Shown: piece by piece, positions 8,232 to 17,985 of the stretch
Layout of the letters: every line of letters starts with the position of its first letter
Numbering within the stretch: the stretch's first letter is position 1
Assembly: GCF_020881035.1 (NCBI RefSeq)
Contig: NZ_JAJITC010000021.1
Coordinates: forward strand, 1-64,000
Source: Paraburkholderia translucens
GTDB taxonomy: Bacteria > Pseudomonadota > Gammaproteobacteria > Burkholderiales > Burkholderiaceae
Reading direction: 5' to 3'
DNA length: 64,000 nucleotides
The notes under the pieces: model-generated
Databases searched by the model: none
What the model was told of the DNA's origin: nothing
Seen by the model: only the letters and a program-made list of their open reading frames with translations
Position numbers and translations under genes: made by a program

Positions 8232-8618
8232 GTGTACTCCTTTTCTAACGGTCCCTGCGGTCCCGAAGCCACGCAGAATGCGCGACGTTCGGCATCGCCC
8301 GCAGGTGGGGATTAGACAGTGGTTTTCACTGCGGTTCCGTGAATTTGTAGGTTTTACAGCTTGTTACATGCGCAATCGCAATACGGTCAATTTCAACCGA
8401 AATGCAGAAAAATTGCTTGCAACCTGTACGCAAGATGCGGCGAACCCGCTCGAAGTAGGGCCGCGCGCGGGCGATTTTTGATTCGCTGCGGCGGGTTTCC
8501 ACCAGTGCTACCATCGCTTGAAAGCCGTCAATATGACGACCCCGGCCCCAGCATTCACGAGATGCCGGGGGCCAGAAAAGTTTTGGTGATCCCAAGCTGA
8601 AGTGGAGGAGTACACATA
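8232..8618. other. intergenic region upstream of iorAB, with a hairpin at 8540-8570
   Basis: 387 bp between divergent genes. I see no convincing gene. It must hold the promoters of the small exported-protein gene and of iorAB. CCCCGGC (8540-8546) and GCCGGGG (8564-8570) can form a 7-bp GC stem with a 17-nt loop about 50 nt before the iorAB start; no T-run follows, so it is not a normal terminator. Confidence 0.5.
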
Positions 8619-11600
8619 ATGAATGCCCCGCTAGACGCAGGTCAGCGAGCCTCGCTCGAAGCCGCGTTGTCTTCCGTCACGCTCGACGACAAATACACCC
8701 TCGAACGCGGCCGCGCGTACATGAGCGGCATCCAGGCGCTGGTGCGTCTGCCGATGCTGCAGCAGGAACGCGACCGCGCCGCCGGCCTCAACACCGCCGG
8801 TTTCATCTCCGGTTACCGCGGATCGCCGCTCGGCGGACTCGACCAGTCGCTATGGAAAGCACAGAAGCATCTGTCGGCGCACCAGGTCGTGTTCCAGCCC
8901 GGCGTCAACGAAGACCTCGCGGCCACCGCCGTGTGGGGTTCGCAGCAGGTCAATCTGTACCCGAGTGCCAAATACGACGGCGTGTTCTCGATGTGGTACG
9001 GCAAGGGCCCCGGCGTCGACCGTTCCGGTGACGTCTTCAAACACGGCAACTCGGCCGGCTCGTCGCGGCACGGCGGCGTTCTCGTGCTCGCCGGTGACGA
9101 TCACGCGGCCAAATCCTCGACGCTCGCGCACCAGTCCGAACACATCTTCAAGGCGTGCGGGCTGCCGGTGCTGTTTCCGTCGAACGTGCAGGAATATCTC
9201 GACTTCGGCCTGCACGGCTGGGCGATGAGCCGCTATTCGGGCCTCTGGGTCGCGATGAAGTGCGTGACCGACGTGGTCGAATCGTCCGCATCGGTCGATA
9301 TCGACCCGCACCGCACCACCATCATCCTCCCGGAAGACTTCCTGATGCCCGAGGGCGGGCTGAACATCCGCTGGCCCGATCCGCCGCTCGTGCAGGAAGC
9401 GCGTCTGCTCGACTACAAGTGGTACGCGGGGCTCGCCTATGTGCGCGCGAACAAACTCGATCGCGTCGAGATCGATTCGCCGCATGCGCGCTTCGGCATC
9501 ATGACGGGCGGCAAGGCCTATCTCGACGTGCGTCAGGCGCTGACCGATCTCGGTCTGGACGACGAAACCTGCTCGCGCATCGGCATCCGGCTATACAAGG
9601 TCGGTTGCGTGTGGCCGCTCGAGGCGCAAGGCGCGCAGGCCTTCGCGCGCGGTCTCGACGAAATTCTCGTGGTCGAGGAAAAGCGCCAGATCCTCGAATA
9701 CGCGATCAAGGAAGAGCTATACAACTGGCCTGACGCGCAGCGCCCGCGCGTATTCGGCAAGTTCGACGAAAAGGACGGTGCGGGCGGCGAATGGTCCGTG
9801 CCGATGGGCAACTGGCTGCTGCCGGCGCACTACGAGCTATCGCCCGCGATCATCGCGAAGGCGATCGCCACGCGGCTCGACAAGTTCGACCTGCCGTCGG
9901 ACGTGCGCGAGCGCATCGCCGCGCGCATCGCGGTGATCGAGGCGAAGGAAAAGGCGCTCGCGCGGCCGCGCGTCGAAGTCGAGCGCAAGCCGTGGTTCTG
10001 CTCGGGATGCCCGCACAACACCTCGACCAACGTGCCGGAAGGCTCGCGCGCGATGGCCGGTATCGGCTGTCATTACATGACGGTCTGGATGGACCGCAGC
10101 ACCAGCACATTCAGCCAGATGGGCGGCGAAGGCGTCGCGTGGATCGGCCAGGCGCCGTTTACGAACGACAAACACGTGTTCGCCAATCTCGGTGACGGCA
10201 CTTACTTCCACTCGGGACTGCTCGCGATCCGCGCGGCAATCGCGTCGAAGGCGAACATCACGTACAAGCTGCTCTACAACGACGCGGTCGCGATGACGGG
10301 CGGCCAGCCGGTCGACGGCGTGCTGACCGTGCCGCAGATCACGCATCAGCTCGCCGCCGAAGGCGCGGCGAAAATCGTCATCGTCACCGATCAGCCGGAG
10401 AAGTACGCGGCGAACGTCGGGCTCGCGCCCGGCGTCGACGTTCATCACCGCGACCAGCTCGACGAAGTGCAGCGTCAGCTGCGCGAGATTCCCGGCACTA
10501 CGATCCTGATCTACGACCAGACCTGCGCGACCGAGAAGCGCCGTCGCAGGAAGCGCGGCACGTATCCCGATCCGGCGCGGCGCGTCGTCATCAACGAGGC
10601 GGTGTGCGAAGGCTGCGGCGACTGCTCGGTGAAGTCGAACTGCCTGTCGGTCGAGCCGCTCGACACCGAGTACGGCACCAAGCGCCAGATCAACCAGTCG
10701 ACCTGCAACAAGGACTTCTCGTGCGTGAACGGCTTCTGCCCGAGCTTCGTCTCCGTTGAAGGCGGCCAGTTGCGCAAGCCGAAGGCGGCTTCCGGCGTCG
10801 GCGCCGACGCGATGCCGGCGGTGCCGGACCCCGAGTTGCCATCCATCGACCGCCCATACGGCGTGCTGGTGACGGGCGTCGGCGGCACGGGCGTCGTCAC
10901 GATCGGCGCGCTGCTCGGCATGGCCGCGCATCTGGAGAACAAGGGGGTCACCGTGCTCGACGTCACGGGCCTCGCGCAGAAGGGCGGTGCCGTGCTGAGC
11001 CACGTGCAGCTCGCGAACCAGCCCGCCGACATTCACGCGACCCGCATCGCGATGGGCGAAGCGAGCCTCGTGATCGGCTGCGATGCGATCGTGACCGCGG
11101 GCGACGAATGCGTGTCGCGCATGCACGCGGATCGCACGCGCGTCGTGTTGAACAGCGCGCATACGCCGACAGCCGAGCTGATCAAGAACCCGAACTGGCG
11201 CTTCCCCGGCACGAGCACCGAGGCCGACGTGCGCGCCGCGGCCGGCAATGACAACGTCTCGACCGTCGACGCGAATCACTTCGCGGTAGCGCTGCTCGGC
11301 GACGCGATCTACACGAACCCGTTCCTGCTCGGCTACGCGTGGCAGCGCGGCTGGGTGCCGCTCACGCACGAGTCGCTGATTCGCGCGATCGAGCTCAACA
11401 ACGTGCAGGTAGAGAAAAACCGCGCGGCGTTCGAGTGGGGACGGCGCGCCGCGCACGATCTGGCCGCGGTACGCAAGCTCGCGCAATTGCGGGGACACAG
11501 CGAGACGGCGGACAGCGCAAGCGGCAAGATCATCGCGCTGCATACGCCGAAGGCGCTCGACACGCTGATCGACAAGCGTGCTGACTACCTCACTGCGTGG

Positions 11601-12221
11601 CAAAACCGTGCATATGCGGAGCGCTATCGCGCGCTGGTATCGCAGGTGCGGGACGCGGAAACCGCGCTCGAATCCGCCGACGGCCAGCTGCCGCTCACCG
11701 AAGCGGTCGCGAAGAACCTGCACAAGTTGATGGCGTACAAGGACGAATACGAGGTCGCGCGTCTGTACAGCGACCCGGCGTTCATCGAAAAGCTGAACGC
11801 GACGTTCGAAGGCGACTGGAAGCTGCATCTGCATCTTGCGCCGCCGACGCTATCGAAGAAGGACGCGCACGGCCATCTGATCAAGAAGAAGTACGGTCCG
11901 TGGATGTTCCGCGCCATGCACGTGCTGGCGAAGCTCAAGTTCCTGCGCGGCACCGCGTTCGACGTGTTCGGCAAAACCGGGGAGCGTCGCACCGAGCGCG
12001 CGCTGATCGGCGAATACGAGGCGCTGGTGCGCGAGCTGATCGGCGGGTTGACTTCGCAGAAACGCGATCTCGCGGTCGAGCTCGCGAATCTGCCCGACGC
12101 CATCCGCGGTTATGGGCACGTGAAGGAGAACAACCTGAAAGGCGTGCGCATCAAGTGGAACGAGCTGCTTACGCGTTGGCGTTCGCCGGATGCGGGCAAG
12201 ACGACGCAGCACGCGGCTTGA
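8619..12221 (+). CDS. indolepyruvate ferredoxin oxidoreductase, fused alpha/beta type
   Basis: Oxidatively decarboxylates aryl pyruvates (from Trp, Phe, Tyr) to acyl-CoA with reduction of ferredoxin; cytosolic. The 1200-aa length fits the proteobacterial fusion of IorA and IorB. Order of parts: pyrimidine-binding TPP half (RAYMSGIQALVRLPML, GYRGSPLGGLDQ), transketolase-C-like middle, TPP-pyrophosphate half (CSGCPHNTSTNVPEG, then GDGTYFHSG), an Fe-S segment (VCEGCGDCSVKSNC, then CNKDFSCVNGFC) near residue 660-700, and the C-terminal gamma-type oxidoreductase domain (GVGGTGVVTIGALLGM). Shine-Dalgarno GTGGAGGAG lies 9 nt before ATG. It is monocistronic, with a strong terminator after it. The two-part ORFs seen on the opposite strand are antisense shadows. 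Confidence 0.93.
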   Translation: MNAPLDAGQRASLEAALSSVTLDDKYTLERGRAYMSGIQALVRLPMLQQERDRAAGLNTAGFISGYRGSPLGGLDQSLWKAQKHLSAHQVVFQPGVNEDLAATAVWGSQQVNLYPSAKYDGVFSMWYGKGPGVDRSGDVFKHGNSAGSSRHGGVLVLAGDDHAAKSSTLAHQSEHIFKACGLPVLFPSNVQEYLDFGLHGWAMSRYSGLWVAMKCVTDVVESSASVDIDPHRTTIILPEDFLMPEGGLNIRWPDPPLVQEARLLDYKWYAGLAYVRANKLDRVEIDSPHARFGIMTGGKAYLDVRQALTDLGLDDETCSRIGIRLYKVGCVWPLEAQGAQAFARGLDEILVVEEKRQILEYAIKEELYNWPDAQRPRVFGKFDEKDGAGGEWSVPMGNWLLPAHYELSPAIIAKAIATRLDKFDLPSDVRERIAARIAVIEAKEKALARPRVEVERKPWFCSGCPHNTSTNVPEGSRAMAGIGCHYMTVWMDRSTSTFSQMGGEGVAWIGQAPFTNDKHVFANLGDGTYFHSGLLAIRAAIASKANITYKLLYNDAVAMTGGQPVDGVLTVPQITHQLAAEGAAKIVIVTDQPEKYAANVGLAPGVDVHHRDQLDEVQRQLREIPGTTILIYDQTCATEKRRRRKRGTYPDPARRVVINEAVCEGCGDCSVKSNCLSVEPLDTEYGTKRQINQSTCNKDFSCVNGFCPSFVSVEGGQLRKPKAASGVGADAMPAVPDPELPSIDRPYGVLVTGVGGTGVVTIGALLGMAAHLENKGVTVLDVTGLAQKGGAVLSHVQLANQPADIHATRIAMGEASLVIGCDAIVTAGDECVSRMHADRTRVVLNSAHTPTAELIKNPNWRFPGTSTEADVRAAAGNDNVSTVDANHFAVALLGDAIYTNPFLLGYAWQRGWVPLTHESLIRAIELNNVQVEKNRAAFEWGRRAAHDLAAVRKLAQLRGHSETADSASGKIIALHTPKALDTLIDKRADYLTAWQNRAYAERYRALVSQVRDAETALESADGQLPLTEAVAKNLHKLMAYKDEYEVARLYSDPAFIEKLNATFEGDWKLHLHLAPPTLSKKDAHGHLIKKKYGPWMFRAMHVLAKLKFLRGTAFDVFGKTGERRTERALIGEYEALVRELIGGLTSQKRDLAVELANLPDAIRGYGHVKENNLKGVRIKWNELLTRWRSPDAGKTTQHAA

Positions 12222-12248
12222 TCGGCTCCCGCAGCTAAATTGAAAAGG

Positions 12249-12278
12249 CGGCGGTCATTACGGACCGCCGTTTTTTTT
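12249..12278 (+). terminator. terminator of iorAB
   Basis: CGGCGGTC (12249-12256) pairs with GACCGCCG (12263-12270), followed by eight T. Confidence 0.9.
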
Positions 12279-12284
12279 CGCGCG

Positions 12285-12318
12285 AAAAAAAACGCTACAG
12301 AACCGGAATTCCGTAGCG
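12285..12318 (-). terminator. terminator of maeB (minus strand)
   Basis: On the minus strand the stem CGCTACGGAA/TTCTGTAGCG (one G-U pair) is followed by eight U. It lies 67 bp downstream of the maeB stop and abuts the iorAB terminator, so the two convergent transcripts are separately ended. Confidence 0.85.
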
Positions 12319-12385
12319 CTTTTGATGACGTGATCGCGAGCGCAATACTATCTACCGCGCCCGCTTCAACCGCGCGCGATACACA

Positions 12386-14668
12386 TTACTTCGCGGTCAC
12401 CGGCTTGCGCGCGTTCGCCGAAGCGACCGCCGTCATGTTGATGATCCGGCGCACGGTCGCGGCCGGCGTCAGGATATGCACCGGTTTTTCCGCGCCGAGC
12501 AGGAACGGACCGACCGTCACTCCCTCGCCGCCGACGACCTTCAGCAGGTTGTAGGCGATGTTCGCCGCTTCGACGTTCGGCATGATCAGCAGATTCGCTT
12601 CGCCGGCGAGCGTCGTGCCCGGGAAAGCGGCCTTGCGGACCGCCTCCGACAGCGCCGCGTCGCCATGCATTTCACCGTCGATTTCGAGCGACGGCGCGCG
12701 TTGCGTGATCAGTTTGCGCGCCGCGGCCATGCGCTGCGACGACGACGACGGCGCGCTGCCGAAGTTCGAATTCGACAGCAGCGCGACCTTCGGCGTGATG
12801 CCGAACTTCTCGATTTCGCGCGCGGCGAGCATCGTCATGTCGGCGAGCTGCTCGGCAGTCGGCACTTCGTTCACGTACGTGTCGCAGATGAACAGGTTGC
12901 GGCCCGGCAGCATCAGCAGGTTCATCGCGGCGAAATTCTCGACGTCTTCAGCCTTGCCGAGCACCTGCTCGATGAAGTTCAGGTGCGTGTGGTACTGGCC
13001 GATCATGCCGCAGATCATGCCGTCCGCATCGCCGAGATGCACGAGGATCGCGCCGATCAGCGTGTTGAACTTGCGCATCGCGGCCTTCGCGACGTCCGGC
13101 GTCACGCCTTCGCGCGCGCCGATCTCGTGGTACGCCTGCCAGCTCTTGTGATAGCGCGGATCGTCTTCCGGATCGACGATCTCGACGTCTTCACCGCACT
13201 TGAGCTTCGAGCCCATTTTCTTCAGCCGCATCTCGATCACCGACGGACGGCCGACCAGGATCGGTTTGGCGATCTTTTCGAGCAGCACAAACTGCGCGGC
13301 GCGCAGCACGCGCTCGTCTTCGCCTTCCGCGAACACGATGCGCGCTGGAGCCGACTTCGCCGCCGCGAACACCGGCCGCATCACCATGCCCGACCGATAC
13401 ACGGTCGCGCCGAGCTGTTCGCGGTACGCGTCCATGTCCTGGATCGGGCGAGTCGCGACACCCGAATCCATCGCGGCTTGCGCGACGGCCGGCGCGATCT
13501 TGATAATCAGGCGCGGATCGAACGGCTTCGGAATCAGGTATTCGGGACCGAATTCGAGCGAGTGGCCCTCGTAAGCCTTGGCGACTTCATCGCCCTGGTC
13601 GGTTTCCTCGGCCAGTTCGGCGATCGCGCGCACGCATGCGAGCTTCATTTCTTCGGTGATCGTCATCGCGCCGACGTCGAGCGCACCGCGGAAGATGAAC
13701 GGGAAGCACAGCACGTTGTTGACCTGGTTCGGATAGTCCGACCGGCCCGTAGCGATGATGCAGTCCGGGCGCACCTTCTTCGCTTCTTCAGGACGGATTT
13801 CCGGCTCGGGGTTCGCGAGCGCGAGAATCAGCGGCTGGGTGCCCATTTCCGCCACCATTTCCGGCTTCAGCACGCCGGCGCTCGAGCAGCCGAGGAACAC
13901 GTCGGCGCCGCGGATCGCATCGGCGAGCGAGCGGGCTTCGGTGTGCGCCGCATAGCGCTCCTTCGAAGGATCGAGATTGCCGCGCCCTTCGTAGATCACG
14001 CCCTTCGAGTCGGCGACGAGAATGTTCTTCTTCGACAGACCGAGATTGACGAGCAGATCCAGACACGCGATGGCCGCCGCGCCCGCGCCCGAACAGACGA
14101 GCTTGACTTCCTCGAGCTTCTTGCCGACCACTTTGAGGCCGTTCAGGATGGCCGCCGAGGCGATGATCGCGGTGCCGTGCTGATCGTCGTGGAAGACCGG
14201 AATCTTCATGCGCTCGCGCAGCTTCTTCTCGATGTAGAAGCACTCGGGCGCCTTGATGTCTTCGAGGTTGATGCCGCCCAGGGTCGGCTCGAGCATCGCG
14301 ATCGCCTCGACGAGCTTGTCCGGATCCGACTCGGAGAGCTCGATGTCGAACACGTCGATGCCCGCGAACTTCTTGAACAGACAGCCCTTGCCTTCCATCA
14401 CCGGCTTCGCGGCGAGCGGGCCGATATTGCCGAGGCCGAGCACCGCGGTGCCATTCGTAATCACGCCGACGAGGTTGCCGCGCGACGTGTACTTCTGCGC
14501 GTCGAGCGGTTCCTCGTGGATCGCCATACAGGCTGCGGCCACGCCCGGCGAATATGCGAGCGACAGATCCAGCTGGTTCGACAGCGGCTTGGTGGGCGTC
14601 ACCGAAATCTTGCCGGGTTTCGGATTCTGGTGATATGCGAGAGCGCTTTGCTTGAGTTGTTCGTCCAT
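12386..14668 (-). CDS. maeB: NADP-dependent malic enzyme, hybrid with phosphotransacetylase domain
   Basis: Oxidative decarboxylation of malate to pyruvate with NADPH production, feeding gluconeogenic and biosynthetic metabolism. It has 760 aa from ATG 14668 (MDEQLKQSALAYH, the conserved N terminus); the frame extends to 14845 but that extension is not family-like. The malic N-domain and NAD(P)-binding domain span about 1-425: SLAYSPGVAAAC, FHDDQHGTAI and the SGAGAAAIACLDLL dinucleotide fold. The phosphotransacetylase-like domain spans about 430-760 (FAEGEDERVLRAAQ, SSSQRMAAARKLI); in this family it is regulatory and binds acetyl-CoA rather than catalysing. Monocistronic. Confidence 0.95.
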   Translation of the reverse strand: MDEQLKQSALAYHQNPKPGKISVTPTKPLSNQLDLSLAYSPGVAAACMAIHEEPLDAQKYTSRGNLVGVITNGTAVLGLGNIGPLAAKPVMEGKGCLFKKFAGIDVFDIELSESDPDKLVEAIAMLEPTLGGINLEDIKAPECFYIEKKLRERMKIPVFHDDQHGTAIIASAAILNGLKVVGKKLEEVKLVCSGAGAAAIACLDLLVNLGLSKKNILVADSKGVIYEGRGNLDPSKERYAAHTEARSLADAIRGADVFLGCSSAGVLKPEMVAEMGTQPLILALANPEPEIRPEEAKKVRPDCIIATGRSDYPNQVNNVLCFPFIFRGALDVGAMTITEEMKLACVRAIAELAEETDQGDEVAKAYEGHSLEFGPEYLIPKPFDPRLIIKIAPAVAQAAMDSGVATRPIQDMDAYREQLGATVYRSGMVMRPVFAAAKSAPARIVFAEGEDERVLRAAQFVLLEKIAKPILVGRPSVIEMRLKKMGSKLKCGEDVEIVDPEDDPRYHKSWQAYHEIGAREGVTPDVAKAAMRKFNTLIGAILVHLGDADGMICGMIGQYHTHLNFIEQVLGKAEDVENFAAMNLLMLPGRNLFICDTYVNEVPTAEQLADMTMLAAREIEKFGITPKVALLSNSNFGSAPSSSSQRMAAARKLITQRAPSLEIDGEMHGDAALSEAVRKAAFPGTTLAGEANLLIMPNVEAANIAYNLLKVVGGEGVTVGPFLLGAEKPVHILTPAATVRRIINMTAVASANARKPVTAK

Positions 14669-14962
14669 TTCTAGGCCTGCGAGACGTAAGTGATTGGGCC
14701 CGGTGCCCCACACCATTGCAGCGCATTCATCTGTCGGACGGAAAGCCAACCGAGGCAGGGTTCGCACGCGCCCGGTCAGGCGCGATGGCTTACCTCGACG
14801 AAGACGGGACGATGTGGAGTGCTTCGCGGGTCGATCAGTGTACACCCCGAATGCTTCGATGCACCGTGTGGTTAACCGGACTCGCCACTGGCGAAACAGC
14901 CGCCGCGGATGCTGCGTCGCCGTACGCGAAACTGCGCTTGCACTTGCACCGCGTCTACCAGC
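14669..14962. other. intergenic region between maeB and an MFS gene
   Basis: 294 bp. It should carry the maeB promoter and the 3' end of the MFS transcript. Open frames on the plus strand continue antisense into the neighbouring genes and have no family features. I see no terminator or strong promoter motif. Confidence 0.4.
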
Positions 14963-16201
14963 TCAGTCGAGTTCGGCGCCGCGTCGCTCAGGAATCAGGA
15001 ACAGTGTCGCGAAGATGTCCAGCAGATAAATCGACGCCAGCAGCGCAAGCGCCGCCCCGAATGAGTAGCGCGCCGCCAGCGCGCCCACGACAAGCGGCCC
15101 AAAACCGCCCACCGCGCGGCCCGTGTTGAACAGCACGTTCTGCGCGGTGGCGCGCGCATCGGTTGGATAGAGTTCCGATATCAGCGCGCCGTAGCCCCCG
15201 AGCATGCCGTTCACGAACACCCCCATCGCCGCGCCGCCGATCAGCAGTGCCGCCGGCGTCGTCAGTTGCGCATACACGAACACCATGACGACAGCGCCCG
15301 CCTGGTAGAACAGGAACGTCGGCTTGCGGCCGAAGCGGTCGGCGGCGATGCCGAATAGCCAGATGCCGGACGCCATGCCGAGGATCGTCGCGGCGGTCCA
15401 CAGCCCGGATTTGGTCAGCGAATAACCGAAGGTCTTCGACAGATAGCTTGGCAACCAGATCATCAGCCCGTAATAGCCGAAATTTTGCACCGAGCACAGA
15501 ATCACGATGCCGAGACTGGCGCCCGTCGTGCGCGCATCGACGAACAGCAGTCTGAGCGGCAGCTTGCGCATGCCGCGCGCGACGCGTTCGTTGAAAAGTG
15601 CGGGCTCCTCGACACGGCGACGCACGAAGAACGATGCCAGCGCCGGCAGCAGCCCCAGCGCGAACATGCCGCGCCAGCCGATCACCGGCAGCAGCAGCGG
15701 CGTCAGCAACGCGGCCGCCAGCACACCAAGCTGCCAGCCAAGCCCGACGTACGACGAAACCCGCGCCCGCTGCGCCGCCGGCCATGCTTCCGCGACGAGC
15801 GTCATGCCGATGCCGAATTCGCCGCCCAGCCCGATGCCCGCAATGGTCCGATAGATCAGCAGGTCCGTGTAACCTTGCGCGAGCGCGCACAGACCGGTAA
15901 ACACCGCAAAGACCAGAATCGTCCACGTCAGCATTCGCACGCGCCCGTAATAATCGCTGAGCACGCCGAAGATCATGCCGCCCGCGACTGCGCCGATCAG
16001 CGTCCAGGTCACGAGCGCACCGGCCTGCGACGAGCTCAGATGCAGGTCGACGGCGATTGCCGGCAGCATGAAGCCGAGAATCAGCAGATCGAAGCCGTCC
16101 ATCGCGTAGCCAAGCACCGACGCGAGCAGCGCGCGGCCCGCATAACCCTGGTTGACGGTGAGGCGGGCGGCGGCGTCGGTAGCGGGTGTGGCGGCGTTCA
16201 T
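14963..16201 (-). CDS. MFS transporter, metabolite:H+ symporter type
   Basis: Inner-membrane transporter of 412 aa with about 12 predicted membrane helices. The loop 2-3 MFS motif is seen as GVLSDYYGRVRML, with a repeat in the second half (GIAADRFGRKPTFLF). The first helix segment GYAMDGFDLLILGFMLPAI resembles the aromatic acid/sialate:H+ symporter group, where the Asp in this helix takes part in proton coupling; the substrate is not determinable. ATG 16201 (MNAATPATDAA) is chosen; an in-frame ATG at 16210 is possible. It is neither obviously co-transcribed with maeB nor with pyrE, which is divergent. Confidence 0.85.
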   Translation of the reverse strand: MNAATPATDAAARLTVNQGYAGRALLASVLGYAMDGFDLLILGFMLPAIAVDLHLSSSQAGALVTWTLIGAVAGGMIFGVLSDYYGRVRMLTWTILVFAVFTGLCALAQGYTDLLIYRTIAGIGLGGEFGIGMTLVAEAWPAAQRARVSSYVGLGWQLGVLAAALLTPLLLPVIGWRGMFALGLLPALASFFVRRRVEEPALFNERVARGMRKLPLRLLFVDARTTGASLGIVILCSVQNFGYYGLMIWLPSYLSKTFGYSLTKSGLWTAATILGMASGIWLFGIAADRFGRKPTFLFYQAGAVVMVFVYAQLTTPAALLIGGAAMGVFVNGMLGGYGALISELYPTDARATAQNVLFNTGRAVGGFGPLVVGALAARYSFGAALALLASIYLLDIFATLFLIPERRGAELD

Positions 16202-16509
16202 TGAAAGCATTCCGTAGGTCAAGGGCCGGCTGTGCACGCGGCGGCCCGGAGAAGTCGCGTGAGTGTAAAGGCCGCCTTACCCGGTCACAAGACGATGCGC
16301 GCGGCGAAGCGCTCTCGCCCCGCGGCTCACGACGGACTCGTCCGTACGACCCATTTCGGGTAAAATAACGGCCCACGCGCGCAGCAAAAGCCGGTCCGTG
16401 CTCTGCCCCCGGCCCCGTATTCCGCCTGACATGGCGCGGCATACCCCGCTTGCTGCGCCATCGGGCCCCGCGCCCGCTTCTCCCCCCGCTCATTCCGAAG
16501 GATCCGCCC
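16202..16509. other. intergenic region between divergent MFS gene and pyrE
   Basis: 308 bp. TAAAAT at 16361-16366 could be a -10 element for pyrE, but its -35 is poor. No gene, repeat or terminator is visible. Confidence 0.4.
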
Positions 16510-17196
16510 ATGACAGGCTTCGATCGCCAGACGATCTCCGACACTACCGCCAAGATGCTGCTCGAAGTGCAAGCAGTGCATTTCAACGCGGAGAAACCGT
16601 ATATTTTCACGTCCGGCTGGGCGAGCCCGGTATATATCGACTGCCGCAAGCTGATTTCGTATCCGCGCGTGCGCCGTGGCCTGATGGAAATGGCAGAAGC
16701 GACGATCCTGCGCGACGTCGGTTATGAGCAGATCGACGCTGTCGCCGGCGGCGAAACCGCCGGCATCCCGTTCGCGGCCTGGCTGTCCGATCGCCTGATG
16801 GTGCCGATGCAGTACGTGCGCAAGAAGCCGAAGGGTTTCGGCCGCAACGCGCAGATCGAGGGTCTGCTGACCGAAGGGCAGCGCGTGCTGCTGGTCGAAG
16901 ACCTGACCACCGACAGCCGCAGCAAGATCAACTTCATCAACGCGCTGCGCACCGCCGGCGCCACCGTGAACCATTGCTTCGTGCTGTTTCACTACAACAT
17001 CTTCAAGGAGAGCGTGTCGGTGCTGAAGGACATCGACGTCGATCTGCACGCACTCGCCACGTGGTGGGACGTGCTGCGTGTCGCGAAGGCCAACAACTAT
17101 TTCGACACGAAGACGATCGACGAAGTGGAGAAATTCCTGCACGCGCCGGCCGAGTGGTCGGCTGCGCATGGCGGCGCAACGGCTACGCCGCAGTAA
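16510..17196 (+). CDS. pyrE: orotate phosphoribosyltransferase
   Basis: Transfers phosphoribose from PRPP to orotate, giving OMP, in de novo pyrimidine synthesis; cytosolic. 228 aa from ATG 16510, preceded by AAGGA. Marks: the orotate-binding N-terminal segment (FTSGWASPVYIDCRKL), the flexible loop RKKPKGFGRNAQIEG, and the PRPP-binding motif VLLVEDLTTDSRSK. An in-frame upstream start at 16450 lacks homology-like sequence. Monocistronic, with a strong terminator. Confidence 0.95.
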   Translation: MTGFDRQTISDTTAKMLLEVQAVHFNAEKPYIFTSGWASPVYIDCRKLISYPRVRRGLMEMAEATILRDVGYEQIDAVAGGETAGIPFAAWLSDRLMVPMQYVRKKPKGFGRNAQIEGLLTEGQRVLLVEDLTTDSRSKINFINALRTAGATVNHCFVLFHYNIFKESVSVLKDIDVDLHALATWWDVLRVAKANNYFDTKTIDEVEKFLHAPAEWSAAHGGATATPQ

Positions 17197-17226
17197 AGCG
17201 CAGCCGCTTTATGCGAAATGAATGAA

Positions 17227-17260
17227 AAGCCGCCTGTTGCGAAACAGGCGGCTTTTTTAT
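17227..17260 (+). terminator. terminator of pyrE
   Basis: AAGCCGCCTGTT (17227-17238) pairs with AACAGGCGGCTT (17243-17254) around a 4-nt loop, with T after the stem; the flanking A-run allows use on the minus strand too by the convergent response regulator gene. Confidence 0.9.
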
Positions 17261-17295
17261 CGCCGCTGGGCATGCAGATAAATCGATGCGCGATG

Positions 17296-17985
17296 TCAGG
17301 AATCGCTGGCGGCGTCCTTACGCGAATTCGACGACAGATTCAGCAAACCATTGCTCTGAGCATACTTGAATAGTTCGGAGTCTCGATCGATTCCCAGCTT
17401 GCGCATGGCCGCGTTTTTCTGCGTGCTGATCGTCTTGATGCTTCGGTTCAAACGCTCGGAGATTTCCTTGATCGTCATGCCCGACACGAACAGGCGTACG
17501 ACTTCGAGTTCGCGCCGCGACAGCTTCGAGTCGTCGCGCCTGCCGGCTGAATTGACCCGCAACCCGTCGAGCACCGCCTTCACCGACGGACTCATATAGC
17601 CGATGCGACGGCCGACGTGCTGCACCGCGAGCGCAATGTGGCTCAGATCGTCCGATTTGTTCACGACCGACGTCACGCCAAGCTCCTTGAGCCGTTTGAG
17701 CAGCGCGGCGTTCTCGAGCATGGTGAGCACGACGATCGGCAGATTCGGGAAATTGCGGCGCAAATAGTCGATGAGTTGCAAGCCATCGCCGTACTGGCCG
17801 CCGGGCATGGCCAAGTCGGTGACGAGCACGTCGCATTCGGTGGATTGCAGCATTTTGACGAGTTCCGTCGACTGCCTCGCACGCCCAACGACTTGCATAC
17901 CGGGAAACTTGAGCAGCGCATGTTCTGCGCCAAACAGAATGACCGGATGATCATCCGCAACCACGACCCTGAGCGAAACTTGCAT
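17296..17985 (-). CDS. RcsB-like response regulator (REC-LuxR)
   Basis: Two-component response regulator of 229 aa. REC domain at about 1-125: acidic pair Asp11/Asp12, phospho-acceptor Asp57 in VTDLAMPGG, and the conserved Lys in VVNKSDD. C-terminal LuxR-type HTH at about 155-215: LSRRELEVVRLFVSGMTIKEI, then RSIKTISTQKNAAMRKL. The segment around Asp57 (MPGGQYGDGLQLIDYLRR) and the HTH pattern resemble RcsB. ATG 17985 has the Shine-Dalgarno AGAGGAGG; a frame extending to 18030 is not supported. No histidine kinase is adjacent, so it is an orphan whose partner lies elsewhere. Confidence 0.88.
   Translation of the reverse strand: MQVSLRVVVADDHPVILFGAEHALLKFPGMQVVGRARQSTELVKMLQSTECDVLVTDLAMPGGQYGDGLQLIDYLRRNFPNLPIVVLTMLENAALLKRLKELGVTSVVNKSDDLSHIALAVQHVGRRIGYMSPSVKAVLDGLRVNSAGRRDDSKLSRRELEVVRLFVSGMTIKEISERLNRSIKTISTQKNAAMRKLGIDRDSELFKYAQSNGLLNLSSNSRKDAASDS

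Noticed and set aside
8002..8481. 159-codon ORF antisense to the small exported-protein gene
   Set aside because: No ribosome site; the minus-strand gene has a strong one and a signal peptide.
9837..11834. 665-codon ORF antisense to iorAB
   Set aside because: Arg/His/Val-rich shadow of a high-GC gene; no domain, no ribosome site, and the sense strand encodes a clear enzyme.
12476..14674. 732-codon ORF antisense to maeB
   Set aside because: Composition typical of an antisense frame in GC-rich DNA; the malic-enzyme motifs are on the other strand.
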